A DNA stretch of 64,000 nt from Cloeon dipterum (lineage: Eukaryota > Arthropoda > Insecta > Ephemeroptera > Baetidae): NCBI RefSeq assembly GCF_949628265.1, contig NC_088789.1, positions 30,311,883-30,375,882 of the forward strand, in the 5' to 3' direction. Below the pieces are notes generated by a model. The model saw only the letters and a program-made list of their open reading frames with translations, was not told the origin of the DNA and made no database searches. Every line of letters begins with the position of its first letter. The first letter of the stretch is position 1. Positions 12,145 to 23,199 of the stretch are shown piece by piece. The translations under genes and the position numbers were made by a program.

Positions 12145-12465
12145 AAGTGTACGCCAATCAGATAACAGCAATCAAGGCGCGCTAAACGCTGATTGGTTAC
12201 CAGTAAAAAACAAGAGAGTTAAGACAAGGAGTTATAATAACACAACAAAAATTTTCAGGCATTAAAGTATTAATCTAAAGCTCTGCAACTTCATGATATC
12301 ATTAAATTAATAATTTAATTTAAAAGGTAACAAAAGATGAATAAAACAAGGATATAAAGTCACCGACCAGCTTGGAATTTTCTTCTCTTTGTCGCACACA
12401 CCACTGAGAACGGGGGGCGGAGTTGTTGAAGTTGAAAGCGAAAACAGCTGTGTTAGCTTGTAAAC
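12145..12465. repeat. Dispersed repeat V, copy 2
   Basis: This is the partner of 9500-9835, with the same ordered phrases (AAACGCTGATTGGTTACC, AGAGTTAAGACAAGGAGTT, TCTTTGTCGCACAC, GGGGGGCGGAGTT). It abuts a family P fragment on its right. Confidence 0.65.
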
Positions 12466-12685
12466 AAGTGGCGAATCTGATTGGTCACCGCGTTGCTTTG
12501 CTACATGGTTTGCTATGTAAGCTGAGTATGCTCAAAAATCATTTTCGCAAAGGGTTCCTTGGGGTCCCAGGGGCTGAGTGGCAAGGGGGTTAATTAAGCC
12601 TTAATTATCCGCAACTTTTGCATGGTGTATCATAAAAATAGAGGGGCGAGAGGGGCTTTTTACAAACGCAACTGGTCTTCAAAGT
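12466..12685. mobile_element. Family P fragment
   Basis: GATTGGTCACCGCGTTGCTTTGC, GGGGCTGAGTGGC, GGGGGTTAATTAAGCC and GCATGGT..ATCATAAAAATAG follow the right arm of the 3.4-kb element, ending near ACAAACGCAAC. The left arm is missing. Confidence 0.65.
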
Positions 12686-12955
12686 TTTGCGGGAAAGAGA
12701 TTTTCAGCCAGCATAAATGAATCTTTGAAGGAATCACGCAGCCTTAGCACAATTTTACCATTTAAAAAAATAAAAATAAACAGGCTGGTGCGGGTAAAAA
12801 GTTATATTAGAAATGTTATTATTAGAGCAATTCTGTAATCCTGTAATTGAAAATTGCCTGAATTGCATCGCGGGTTAAAAGGAATGAATCAGACGCCAAT
12901 CATTTCTGTACTTGGGTTAGTATAGTTATTCGTGAATTAGAGTGAATTTTTAAAG

Positions 12956-13386
12956 AGGAATGATACTGGAAAAGCCTGGAAAATGCTTGTTGCCAATGCA
13001 TAAACTCATCCCTTAGGATTCAGTTAAAGCCTAAATTGACCTAAGGAGCGCTGTAATTTTTTGAGAAAATTGGCTGCAAAGTTACCGTGCTTTTCAAATG
13101 GCAATGGCTGTCTCCTTACTTGAAATCCGATTTAATTTCAAAACCAAGAGTTTCCCCAATAAGTGGCATACACTGTTGAACAGATCTCGATGAGAGGAAT
13201 CGGAATATGCCAAGAAAATATGTTCGAGCACTGTAAATTTTGGAGAAAATTGGCAAAATTTGAATTTTTATTGTAGGAAGGACATTTTTTTACTATTGCA
13301 AATTGTTGAACAAATTGTTTACCGGTCAATTGTTTAAGGTATCCAACAATTTAAATAATTTTCAATTGTTGCCCAGTATCATTCCA
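12956..13386. mobile_element. MITE family U, complete copy (about 430 bp)
   Basis: The element is bounded by a short inverted repeat, GGAATGATACTGG at the left and CCAGTATCATTCC at the right. The interior has no coding frame. A second copy lacking the left end lies at 27.82-28.20 kb and is closely similar through TCCCCAATAAGTGG. Confidence 0.7.
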
Positions 13387-14037
13387 CTTTAAGTGGATTT
13401 TTTTTTAAAAAATGTTGGACCTAGAAATTTAAACGGATTAATAAATGTTTCCAGTTAATTTTAAAGATGACAAGGAAAATCTTCCCGAAAAAAAACAGCT
13501 TGTTCGAATAATTCGAAATGTTAATGACATAAATTAATTAAAAACAATTTTTTTCGGAGCTTGAGCTTCCTCTCTTTATTCAATTTCCATTCGTACAAAA
13601 ACACACCCACGCACACACTACAATTGACAGATTCTGCCGTATGTTGACAAAAGTATTAAATGCAAAAAGCAAAATAACTGACGTGAAAATATTAGGATAA
13701 AAGAGAACAGCTAGTATAGAACACTGGCTCTGTCTAAGATCCTTCCTAGCATATATACATTTTTAATTAACAATTTATTAAATTTTTAAAACTCAACGTG
13801 TAAGAATTGTAAAACAATTGAATTTTAATTGTAAGTTTTGCTGTTCTTCTACGTTTAACCGTCCATGACGCATAGATAATATCGTGTCGTAAAATGACAC
13901 CTCGCGAATTATCCTCGGGTCTTCAATTCATGGGAGCAAAAGAATTTAGAATTTGCTTTCAAAAAAAAAAAAAAAATAAAATTATAAAAAAAAAATGTAA
14001 CTGATGAACCATTGTGTCCGTTTGTCTGCTTTTAGTG

Positions 14038-14363
14038 AAGACCGTCTTTGACGAAGTTTCTAAGCACACCAATCGATTCTTGAGAGTCGAATTAGGTAAA
14101 GTGGACATTCGTCTGACCAAAAAGTGCAGTGTGACGTGCGAACCTTTTTCCCCACCAAAACGATGCGTCAGAGCTGGTGTGACCGAGGAGAGGCGTCACG
14201 TCAGCCGACAGTTGGCGCATGCCACCTCTGACGCATGCGCAGTTCTCATATTGTTTTAGCGGGAAAAATATCCGCCCCTTTTGGTCTGCAAAAATATCCA
14301 CCTTACCTAATTCGACCCTCAAGAATCGATTGGTGCGCTCAGAAACTTCGTCAATGACGGCCT
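14038..14363. mobile_element. MITE family C, copy with both ends (about 325 bp)
   Basis: Terminal inverted repeats run from AAGACCGTCTTTGACGAAG to the inverted CTTCGTCAATGACGGCCTT, with inner blocks CACCAATCGATTCTTGAGAG and TTAGGTAAAGTGGAC. The inner sequence TGACGCATGCGC sits near the fold centre. It has no coding capacity. Confidence 0.8.
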
Positions 14364-14465
14364 TTATTAGGTGAATGAACGGAAATTAGCATAAATATTA
14401 AGTTGCTCAGGCCCTCTTTTAAATCCGAAGACAATTTTCTTAATGAAGTGAGGCTGTAGTCTAGC

Positions 14466-15586
14466 TCATGGCTGATTTTGTTTTACGCTGGCCAGCCAGT
14501 CGATCACTTCCTCATTTTCAGAAAACATGGAAGCCAATGCAAACACGTCCATCTCGTCATCTAATGTCTCTTTGATCAGATCGCTGTTAAGTTCGTGCAC
14601 TAATTTGGCACTATTTAGTTTGTTCAGCATCACGCAATAGTGGAGGTAGTTTTTATCGTCCTTCTTTATCGCTAAGGAAGCCTCGATTTCTATTAGGGCT
14701 TCCACAGCCTTCAGGTTTTCCTCTTTCAGGGCGTAATGGAGCGGAGTTTCTACAAAATCGTCGATTGCGTCCTTCAGATAATTCAACTCTGAGGAAAAAT
14801 ATCGGATGATTTCGTGTCCACTCTCCTTGTTCTTGGCAGCGTAGTGCAGGACGGTGGCATAATTAACACAATTGCCGACATGAGGATTCTGACCTTTCAC
14901 CATCAGCCATTTGCACAATTCGACGTCGCCAAATTCTGCTGCCAAGTGGAGCAAAGTCCTGCCATCCTCTACAACCCCATTCAAGAATACTGTAATGTGT
15001 TCAATTAAGACTTCATTGCCCGCCTTGAGTGAATCCTGTACTGTGCATCTAATTTTGTTAATTAAAAGGGTGGTGACTGGATCATTCCTGGCTTTCAGGG
15101 CGTAGTGCAGCGGAGTTTCCCCTTTGTTATCTCTCTCAAAACAACCACACTGGAGGCTTAAGATGAACCTAACGATGCCCACTCCGTAGTTGTGGTTCAA
15201 GGCAGCAAAGTGCAAAGTGGTTGCGCCAGTTGTTTCGCACCTGGCGTTTAGGTTGGCACCGTTTTCCAAAAGCCAGCGGCAGAAATTCTCGTTGCAGTAT
15301 TTTGCCGCGTAAGGAAGCTCAAAAACTCTTTTTCCAAGGGAAGACCATAATTTATTGACGTTGCTTATCACCTCGAATTCAGACTTTGCCGGTTTAGACT
15401 CATCAGCTAAAATTATTGAATATTTTTTAATCAAGAGAAAGTTCAAAAAGAGTACAGTTGATCCCTACCTTCGCTGAATTGTAGTATGCTGTTATACAAT
15501 GCTGATAATACCACGGAAATCAACTGCTGTATCGTTAAGGATGGATCTGCTTTCGCATCATTTGGGTTCAGTTCCCTCTTTACCAT
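14466..15586 (-). CDS. Ankyrin-repeat protein A0, diverged family member (about 352 aa)
   Basis: Two exons are supported: 15469-15586 (ATG at 15586) and 14466-15406, joined by a 62-base GT-AG intron in phase 1. The N-terminal exon reads MVKRELNPNDAKADP. The second exon carries about six ankyrin repeats with LHFAALNHN, TPLHYALKARN, TLLHLAAEFGD, VLHYAAKNKES and TPLHYALKEEN. The C-terminal half aligns by eye with the subfamily I genes of the 26-42 kb array (LHYAA, FVETPLHYAL, NYLHYCVMLNKL, LVHELN), but the shared C-terminal repeat TTLHIAAD is replaced by a short tail. Ankyrin repeats bind proteins; there is no signal peptide or membrane segment. An acceptor just upstream (near 15609) leaves room for an earlier exon, so the true start is uncertain. 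Confidence 0.8.
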
Positions 15587-15858
15587 CTTTTTTACGGCTA
15601 TATAAATCCTGCAAGAAAAAATCGATTGTGAAAACGAGCTTTTTGGTTACGTGGTCAAGCCACGCCATTCACTATTATATTCAAATAGTCTAAAATTATG
15701 GAGAAAAAATTGGTCTCCCGCGGCCCGCAGCACATTTTGTCAGCCGCGCCAGTAGCTGACACCTGCAATAAAGCTCAGCTGCAGCTCCCGACCTTAAATT
15801 ACGAGGCTGTGACACTTCTGATAATTTATCACATTTTACCACTTCCCTGACACCATCT

Positions 15859-16214
15859 AAAGACCTTCTGGAGGGTCCAATTAGGCAAAGTGGATATTTT
15901 TTCCGACCAAAGAGTCCAGCGCGACATGCGAACTTTTTTCCCGCCAAAACAATTTATACGTATTTGCGAGAACTGCGCATGCGTCAGAGCTGGTTTGAGC
16001 ACTTGCAGAGAGACCGCCTGTACGTTTAACGTCTTTGTCATATCCAGCCAGCTCTGGCGCATGCGCACTTCTCGCAAATACGTATAAATTGTTTTGGCGG
16101 GAAAAAGTTCACTGTCGCGCTGGACCTTTTGGTCGTGAAAAATGTCCAATTTACCTGATTCGACCCCCAAGAATCGATTGGTGTGCTAAGAAACTTCGTC
16201 ATAAACGGTCTTTA
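15859..16214. mobile_element. MITE family C, copy with both ends
   Basis: The arms fold over most of the element: the right arm has CTTCGTCATAAACGGTCTTTAA, and the inner arms contain CGCGACATGCGAAC and AATTTATACGTATTTGCGAG. The left terminus is degraded. Flanking sequence on both sides shares a diverged direct repeat (ACTTCTGA..AATTTA, ACACTTCCCTGA), about 65 bases at 15795-15858 and 16218-16285, which may be an older tandem duplication. Confidence 0.75.
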
Positions 16215-16993
16215 AATTATTCGTAGCTGTACAACTTCTGAAAATTTAATAAAAAAAAACAATTTTACACTTCCCTGATATCATTTAAAATAAAAATTGG
16301 AATAATATCACTTGCACGTCTTTTTGATGGGAAAGAGTAAAAAGGGACTCATTTAAACATTTTTAATTGTATATGGCAGCTGGTTATTATTATCAGTTGG
16401 TGAGTTGAGGAATGCGCATGCGATGAAATCACAAAAAGATTGAAATCAGCGCTCTGCCACTGCGAAAGAACCAATTTCATAAAGTCGTTGCGTAACTGCA
16501 TGGTAACTGCAGCAATGGAAAGAGCTGTTACGCAAACACAAGACTTTTTACACATTTTACGTCACTTCGCCTTGCTTCTAAAAATGGATTGGACGGCGTA
16601 AGGTTACAAAATCCGGTCTGATCCAAAGAGTGAAGTTGCTCGCCGCCAACGATCATGCACGATTTTTTCAATTTTAAATTCGATTTCGAGGGCTAAGGAT
16701 CAAGATAAAAAGAGGACCATATTAACTCATATCAAATCTTTTGTTAATTAAAAGATTTTCAACATTTTATGGTTATTTTCTTGATTTTTTTCAATTTCCT
16801 GCCTTTAATTGTATTCGATCTACATGCAAGATTAACCCTTCAGACTGTTTTTTTTACAATTTTCAAAATAAATCGTAAAATTCATAACTCAATCAATTTA
16901 TTTCTTGAACTGAAAGTGAAAAATTATCTTCTCTCCACTGATATTTTTACGTTTTACGACTGGTGGTTGAGACTGGCCACCAGAAAACAAGGC

Positions 16994-17175
16994 CTAGTCA
17001 TCGCCAACTGTTTTTGAATATCGATATATATCGATTTTTATCGTCTAAAAAACATCGATTGTAAAATATCGTCCTTTATAACCAATGTAAGGCCACAAAA
17101 ATTATCGATAAACATCGATAAATATCGTCAGAAAAAATATCAATAATAAAAATCGATTTTTATTTGACCATGTCT
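16994..17175. mobile_element. hAT-like MITE family T, copy 1, rich in ATCGAT
   Basis: Starts TAGTCATCGCC and ends near GACCATGTCTA, with repeated ATCGAT and TATCGATA-like words between. Related copies are at 21.36-21.55 and 25.10-25.27 kb. No clear target duplication is left at this copy. Confidence 0.7.
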
Positions 17176-18004
17176 ATAAAAAGCAATTTTTTAGGGTGGC
17201 TATTTCCTAAAACAACCTTAAAAATTACGTAATGAACCGAGAAATATTTTTTTTGCTTTTTCATTACGTGTTTCTTGGTTTTTTGTGCATAAAATATTGG
17301 ACGGCGTGAAGCTGATAACAACGTGCACTAAAATTCACGATAAAATTTACCTTTGCGTGATTGTCCCCCGCCCTCCTGCCGTTCGCACGGATGATCGGCC
17401 GGCGAACCATGATGCAGCAGAAATTTCGGCCTGTGAGCCCATTTTTTTTATATAAAAAATCACGAAAGTCGCTCAAAAACAACAAAGAAGGCTTGCGTGT
17501 AGAAAGAGACAAATTTTCTTACATCGTCACGAACAAGCCCAAGCGCAAAAATGAATAAAATTAAATTCAAAACTCACCTGTGAGGGTTAAGAGGAGGAGA
17601 GCACACCACGTTAGAGGTGTTCACTTCTAGGTAAATGAGTCAGGATTGCAGGTGCAACGGCATCGAGAGCGGCCCGGCAGAAATTTCGAAATTAAACATT
17701 GCCCCTCTCACTCTCAGCGTGTTGCGACATATATTTCACCTTTTATTATCCCTCCGGTGTATTTTTTAAAAGAACACCATTAAAATTTTTGAGGATTTAG
17801 AGAAGCTGTCAGTTTGTTGGGTTAAATAAATGAATTTCTACATATTTAATTCTGGTGGTTGAAAAGTATTTTCAAATCATTTTAAATTTATTGGTTGAGA
17901 CTTCACACATAATACTCGCAAATATTGCGAGCTGTTCATGTATTTTAAATTCACTTGCGTAGATTAGTTAAGAAGTTCTCAGAGTTTAAAACACACAAAA
18001 ACCA

Positions 18005-19447
18005 CTATTTCTTGCACAAAATCTCATATCTGTCATCGATTATAAGTACCTCATCCTTCTTCCGAACGTAAAGAACTTCACCGATGATCATGCCGACTAG
18101 GAAGACGCCGTCGACCTCGCGACGGCCAATTAGATATAATCCTTTCTTTTCGTTCATGATGGTAAACGCATCAGGCGGAATGTATTTCCATTTTTTAGAA
18201 TCGTATGGCCGCCAGAAAAAGTCCATTCCGACCAACGCAAAGTAGTGCTGCCTCTCGGTGAAGGTGTTTTTAGCGTCGTCGGGCAAGACCCCGACCACGC
18301 CCACCTCGGGCAGCAGCATGCCAGGGATGAAGCCGAAATTGGGAGTGAAGTGGGCCCCCACGTGGGCTGGGTGGGCATTAATGTCGTCGTCGTCGTCGTC
18401 TATGCAGTAAGCATCCGCAGGAACACTGCCGTTTACTGAGTAGGTCCAGTCTGGCTTTTGATTGACCACAGGTTGCTCAATACCTGAAAAAATTATAAAA
18501 CGGGATTTTAGACTGTTCCAGGATAATCCTTTAAATCACATACCTTCATGTGAAGTAGAGGGTCGTGGCTGAAACTGAGACCACTGCATGTACAAATCTG
18601 TAGACAGAAAAAAACATTTATTAGCTTACCACGTGGATAAATTAGCCGGGACTGTTTAATTGAATATTAATATCTCATGCGCAAAATGTCTGAATGGAAA
18701 CGGTCATGGTAAAAATATTAGAGAGCAGGGGGCCGATCACGGCAACGCACCCTTGAGAAAAAATGGCAACGCTGGGCATAAGGCAAGCACCGTACAGTGT
18801 TTCAAAGTCGAGCTAAAAAACGGTGCCGTGATCAGCCCCTGTTCACTCATATGGCGCGAAAATGCGCCAGCTAAATAGTTCTGCAGCCACACACAGGTGG
18901 CAGGTCGATAGCTTTTTAAGCCAATCAGAGGCCGTCTCGGAGTTTGTTGCCTGTTACGCCCACGGGCAGAGGGAGGCCAGCCCCTGCTCACTCATATGGC
19001 GCGTCCGTGAGCAAGCTAAGAAGTTCAGCATCCACTGGCAGGTGGCAGGTCGATAGCTTTTTAAGCCAATCAGAGGCCGTCTTGAAGTTTGTTGCCTGTT
19101 ACGCCCACGTGCTGAGGGAGGCGAAGAGGGGCGTGTGTCGGAGTTTTTCGTGGGCGTAACAGGCATTAAACTCCAAGACGGCCTCTGATTGGCTTAAAAA
19201 GCTATCGACCTGCCACCTGTGTGTGGCTGCAGAACTATTTAGCTGGCGCATTTTCGCGCAATATGAGTGAACAGGGGCTGGCCGTGATCCACCCCCAGCT
19301 CAATGTTTTCTCTAAAAAATCAGCAGTTCAATGTTACAAAAATTCAGGAATAATAACGCTCCAATGTAACGTCTCAAAGCTCAGGATGTAAATAATTAGG
19401 GGAATGATAAATATTTACTTACTGATAATGCCATGGATAGAGGACAT
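18005..19447 (-). CDS. DM9-like domain protein (three exons, 185 aa)
   Basis: Exons on the minus strand: 19423-19447, 18544-18597, 18005-18483. All introns are GT-AG and the phases agree. The N-terminus reads MSSIHGIINLYMQWSQ, then a low-complexity linker with a six-aspartate run. The C-terminal third (WKYIPPDAF, LYLIGRREVDGVFLVGMI, RYEILCKK) follows the pattern of DM9 repeats (PxxA..G, LYVGRA..dG, YEVL), found in secreted or cytosolic insect and mollusc lectin-like proteins. Only about one and a half repeats are recognisable and they are diverged, so the assignment is moderate. No signal peptide is seen. Intron 1 (825 bases, far longer than other introns here) holds a foldback element. Confidence 0.7.
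18725..19293. mobile_element. Foldback element S with a duplicated left arm
   Basis: The right arm (about 19147-19293) pairs with two successive left-arm copies (about 18828-18962 and 18975-19110). All share GCCTGTTACGCCCACG, AGCCAATCAGAGGCCGTCT, GGTGGCAGGTCGATAGC and GTTCACTCATATGGCGCG or their complements. The element lies wholly inside the first intron of the DM9-like gene and has no coding frame of its own. Confidence 0.8.
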
Positions 19448-19708
19448 GTTGTATAATGTGTGTTTTAAGAACTGAAATCAATCGATCCGCTCAGGTGGCC
19501 GTACAGCAGGATACTGGTTGGATCGTCGTGAGTGTCTCTCCCTCTCTACGTGCGAATAGAGAGAGGCGCGTAAGTTGAGCCCTACGAATGCAGCACCTGG
19601 CTCTCTATTATCTCTAGTTAACTGTCGGAGTTTGTACCACCGGCGCCGTATTTGATGATGTCCAACAAAAGCGCACAAGTTGATCTAAAACACAAGTCGG
19701 AACTATTG

Positions 19709-20038
19709 TAAGGAGAGTAGATAATAGGAGGCGGCATTCGGTACCAGAGCTGATCTGGCACCCTACTATATGCACGTAAGCTTTATTTGCACGGTATTAG
19801 TATGTTGGAGAAATCCACCCGACTGTCCGAAGGTCTGTATCCGTCCCGAACGCGAGATTTCAGGGCTTTCCTGTGATTTTGAGAGTGCGACCCAGTGTTA
19901 GATTGATTGTTTACTAGGAATCAGTCGCGTTACTTAGCAACATACTAACACCGTGCAAATAAAGCTGACGTGCATATAACATGTAGTTGGGTAACGGCTC
20001 TGATACCGAATTTCGCCTACTAGTATCTATTCTCCTTA
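19709..20038. mobile_element. MITE Q (330 bp, about 105-bp inverted ends)
   Basis: Left arm TAAGGAGAGTAGATA through ATTCGGTACCAGAGC, ATATGCACGTAAGC and TTTATTTGCACGG to TTAGTATGTTG is matched by an inverted right arm ending in TATCTATTCTCCTTA. The centre is short and non-coding. The left-end word also occurs near family P fragments (9.44 kb, 3.71 kb), so P and Q may share a transposase source. Confidence 0.75.
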
Positions 20039-20188
20039 GAGCTGGCTATTTTTACAAATAAATAATTGATAAATTTTACCTAATATTGCTTGCGCACTTA
20101 ATTCCGCGTCAGTTCCGTCAGTTTATGAGCAGTGAGCACGTCGTTCCGTCGTTGATAGTTCAGTTCTGCAACAAATAATAATCCACCT

Positions 20189-21590
20189 TGCAGGGCCACA
20201 AGAACAGCTGGAGTTGCGCGAGTGGTGAGTTTAGATCGGAGAGGACAATTTGGTTTGGTACTTAACCTGATTTTATCTTATTTACTTAAGATTTAACCTA
20301 AACGTGAATTAAATTTTCATGTTTCACTGAAAACCTTTGCAGAAGTAAAAATTATCACTAAAAATTAATAGAGAATGATTAAGGTTGTTAACTCCCGATT
20401 GCACTCTCTAAAGCAAAGGCTTCAACGGCCAACGGCGGAGTAACCGTCAGGCACAGCTGCCTGTGAGCCGACCAATGAGATCGCTCGGTGACGTCACCTG
20501 CTGTCTTGTTGCCATGGTGATTCCGTGATGCGTGCTTCTCGGAAACCGAAAGCCGTTGGCGTGCGATCATCGCTGGTCGCGGTTGACGGTTGCTGTCAGC
20601 TGTCAGCTCTCGCTCTGCAATATAGGCAGGCTGATTTCAGCGGCGGATTTTCTCGGCGTTCTAGAATTTTTATGATTGAGTTGCTCTTGTTTTTTAGCTC
20701 CTCCTCCCTGGAAGGTGATTTGAATGAACGAAAATTTTGAAGATTCACCACAATAAATGCGAGCTGGCTATTTTCTTACTAATAAATAATTTATAAATTT
20801 ATAAAACAATTGAATTATTTTAATTCGACTAACAAGTCTCCCATCAATAAAATTAAAAGCAATTTCCGATTTATTATATTTTCTGCCTCTTGATTTGAGA
20901 TATTATTTCCATCGTCATTCAGTCTGTCATACAAATTCAAGAACGCCGAAAAACAGGCGCAAATCAGCCAGTCAGCTGACTGCTAGCTCGAGCTCGTCTA
21001 TGCGATAGAAAGGAAAAGGAATGTAGGCGGAGTGAATGACAGGCGATAAAGCTGCCCTCTTGCGCTGTGATGCTAAACTGTTGGTATTGTGACGTGCAGA
21101 CTGCAGAGAGTAGTTCTGTTTGAAATTATCCCGCAAATTATCGCATTGCAGCCTTCGCGTTAAAGAGTGCAATCGGGAGTTAAGAACTTTAAGCATTTTC
21201 TTTTAATTTTTTTTAATAATTTTTATTTCTGCACAAGTTTTTAGATAAACATTAAAATTTAATTCATGTTTAAGTTTAATCAAAAGTAATTAAGTTTATA
21301 TCAGGTTAAGTACCACTCTCAATTCTCCTCTCCGATCGTCCGATCTACACACGCCACTCCAGCTAGTCATCACCAATCAATTGTTTTTTACTATCGATAT
21401 ATATTGTCTGAAAAATATCGATGTTTTAATATCGACCTATATAACCTATGTAAAGCTTACAAAAATATCGATAAAAATCGATAAATATCATAAATATCGT
21501 CAGAAAAAACATCTACATTAAAAATCAATTTTTATTCGGCCATGACTAACTCCAGCTGCTGTGGTCGTTCTTGCTGCAGAGGCAGAACCG
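20189..21590. mobile_element. Large foldback element R, interrupted by MITE T
   Basis: The left arm (about 20189-20420: AACAGCTGGAGTTG, GATCGGAGAGGACAATT, GGTACTTAACCTGAT, AACTCCCGATTGCACTCT) is found inverted at about 21155-21590 (AGAGTGCAATCGGGAGTTAA, ATCAGGTTAAGTACC, CTCTCCGATCG, CACTCCAGC). The interior also contains imperfect inverted segments around CAGCTGTCAGCT. It has no reading frame suggesting a transposase. MITE T sits inside the right arm. Confidence 0.7.
21364..21548. mobile_element. hAT-like MITE family T, copy 2, with 8-bp target duplication
   Basis: Ends TAGTCATCACC and GGCCATGACTA are inverted repeats, flanked on both sides by ACTCCAGC (21356-21363 and 21549-21556), an 8-bp target-site duplication as hAT elements make. 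The interior contains clustered ATCGAT words. It is inserted in foldback R, so it is younger than R. Confidence 0.85.
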
Positions 21591-22453
21591 AATTATCAAC
21601 AACTCTGTGCTCGTGAATAGACGCGCTGAGGCGGAATTAATTGGCAAGCAACCTTTGGTCAACTCGAATAAAATATTTATTAACATGCTGCTTTTAGTTT
21701 CAAGGTTTTACGGTTGGTTTTAGGCCAAAGTTGAGGTTGTGGGTGGATGAGTCTTTGAAGGGGTGGCCGTAATAATGTACTGATGAGAATTAAACGAAAA
21801 TACGTCAACGAAATAAATTTGTGTTTCGGTAAATTTGGTGTAAATTTTAAATTGTGGCATAATGTTTACTATAATTTAGTTTTTGAGGGAAAAGTGGAGC
21901 AATTTTAAGTCCAGATTGAAGGAATCGAGCTTTCAAAGGGTGAAAAACATCTAGACATACAAATATTATAAATTAGAAATCGTGGAAATTTTGGTTTTGT
22001 AATTTTTAAGTTAATTTGTGCATTTTTGGAACAATTTAACTGGCTCAAAAGATTGCGGAATGAAAATATATCTTGATTTATTTCCTAAAGGACAAATTTC
22101 CTGGCTTTTGCTTTGTTTTAATATATTCAGAATATCAAATTAAATTTCTGCCCTCCATAAATCAAATTAAAGGTAAAAAAAAATGTCAGAGAATCTGGAG
22201 TAAACCTACCGCTGTGTTAACTATCGGTCTTTCTACGTCAGTCTTCTGTTTTTGCAAGTCCTTTGGGGGTTCCTTGAGTCTGGAAAACGAGCGTGTTACG
22301 ATGGTTGGAATGAACACTTTTTAAAAATTATTTTTTATGAAGGAGAATGGTATACATTAAGTGTTTTGACTCTGATTTTTGTCCAGGAAAGGTTTTATTT
22401 TTTAAGAGATACATATTTTCTATTTTTACAGGAATTCCTAGCCAATTGAAAAG

Positions 22454-22544
22454 ATGTCATTTCACCCGTATGATAAGAAAGGACAATTAAATACAGAAGA
22501 AAATCTGATTTACGAAAAAATAGTAAAATTAAGTCCCAGGACAG
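22454..22544 (+). pseudogene. Orphan coding-like exon
   Basis: An acceptor-like tract (TTTTTACAG before 22431) leads to an ATG at 22454 opening MSFHPYDKKGQLNTEENL and running 30 codons to PRT, then a donor GTATAT at 22545. No matching downstream exon is found; a family C remnant begins 30 bases later. It may be the first exon of a gene broken by insertions, or a gene continuing past what I can detect. I do not recognise the peptide. Confidence 0.3.
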
Positions 22545-22572
22545 GTATATTATTTTTAAATTAACATTTAAA

Positions 22573-22703
22573 AACTATCTCTGAGCACACCAATCGATTC
22601 TTGAGGGTTGAATTAGTTAAAGTGGATATTTTTTCCCTCCAAAAAGTTCAGCACGACGAACTTTTTCCCACCAAAGCAATATGAACCTAAATGCGAGAAG
22701 TTT
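22573..22703. mobile_element. Family C remnant (one arm)
   Basis: CACCAATCGATTCTTGAGGG, TTAAAGTGGATATTTTT and CCACCAAAGCAATATGAAC reproduce the left arm of family C. The right arm is absent. Confidence 0.65.
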
Positions 22704-23199
22704 CTGTGTGGGTCGATGCTCTTTCTTTCTTCTGTATGGGAGCCGATTCATCACAAAGGATGGTGAGAAAGAATGTCAGCTGCGTCTTGATCTCTCGCTG
22801 CCGCCAACACAAACCATCCCTCTTATTCATAATAGCGATTGCCGCCAACGACGGGACGGCACATAAAAATGCTGCTCGGTGAAAGCCTTTGTGTGTTGAA
22901 GCAGGTGTGTTGCTCAATTTTTCTCTCCGCTTGTGTCAGCCGGCTTCTTTCACAATCGCCCCCACACACCTGCTGCTTGGAATTTTCTTTGTTATCTTGG
23001 CTCTTGCAGCTGCCGGGTAAACTCGCCTTTCAAAACGCATTGGAAACGGTCGCCTTTGGGTGGTCGTCTCCTCTTCTAGCTCGCTTGTTGCAGCACAGAA
23101 AAAAAATCTCATTGTCGAGCAGTAACATGAGCACGTCAACCCTCTGTTATTCTCGCCCCATTTTCTCGCTTCTTACTAAATCGCATTTTAAATATTTAT

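Larger units (their letters stand above)
11735..14465. other. Gene-free interval
   Basis: The interval is filled by repeat V, a family P fragment, MITE U, an A-rich tract (13962-13996) and a family C MITE. The remaining sequence is AT-rich and shows no gene. Confidence 0.5.
15609..18004. other. Gene-free interval
   Basis: It contains a family C MITE (15.86-16.21 kb) and a family T MITE (about 16.99-17.18 kb). The open frames here are short, not spliced to anything convincing, and match no family I know. Confidence 0.5.

Noticed and set aside
18828-19110. Direct repeats considered as a CRISPR-like or satellite array
   Set aside because: There are only two direct copies and one inverted copy in a foldback arrangement; this is eukaryotic DNA.
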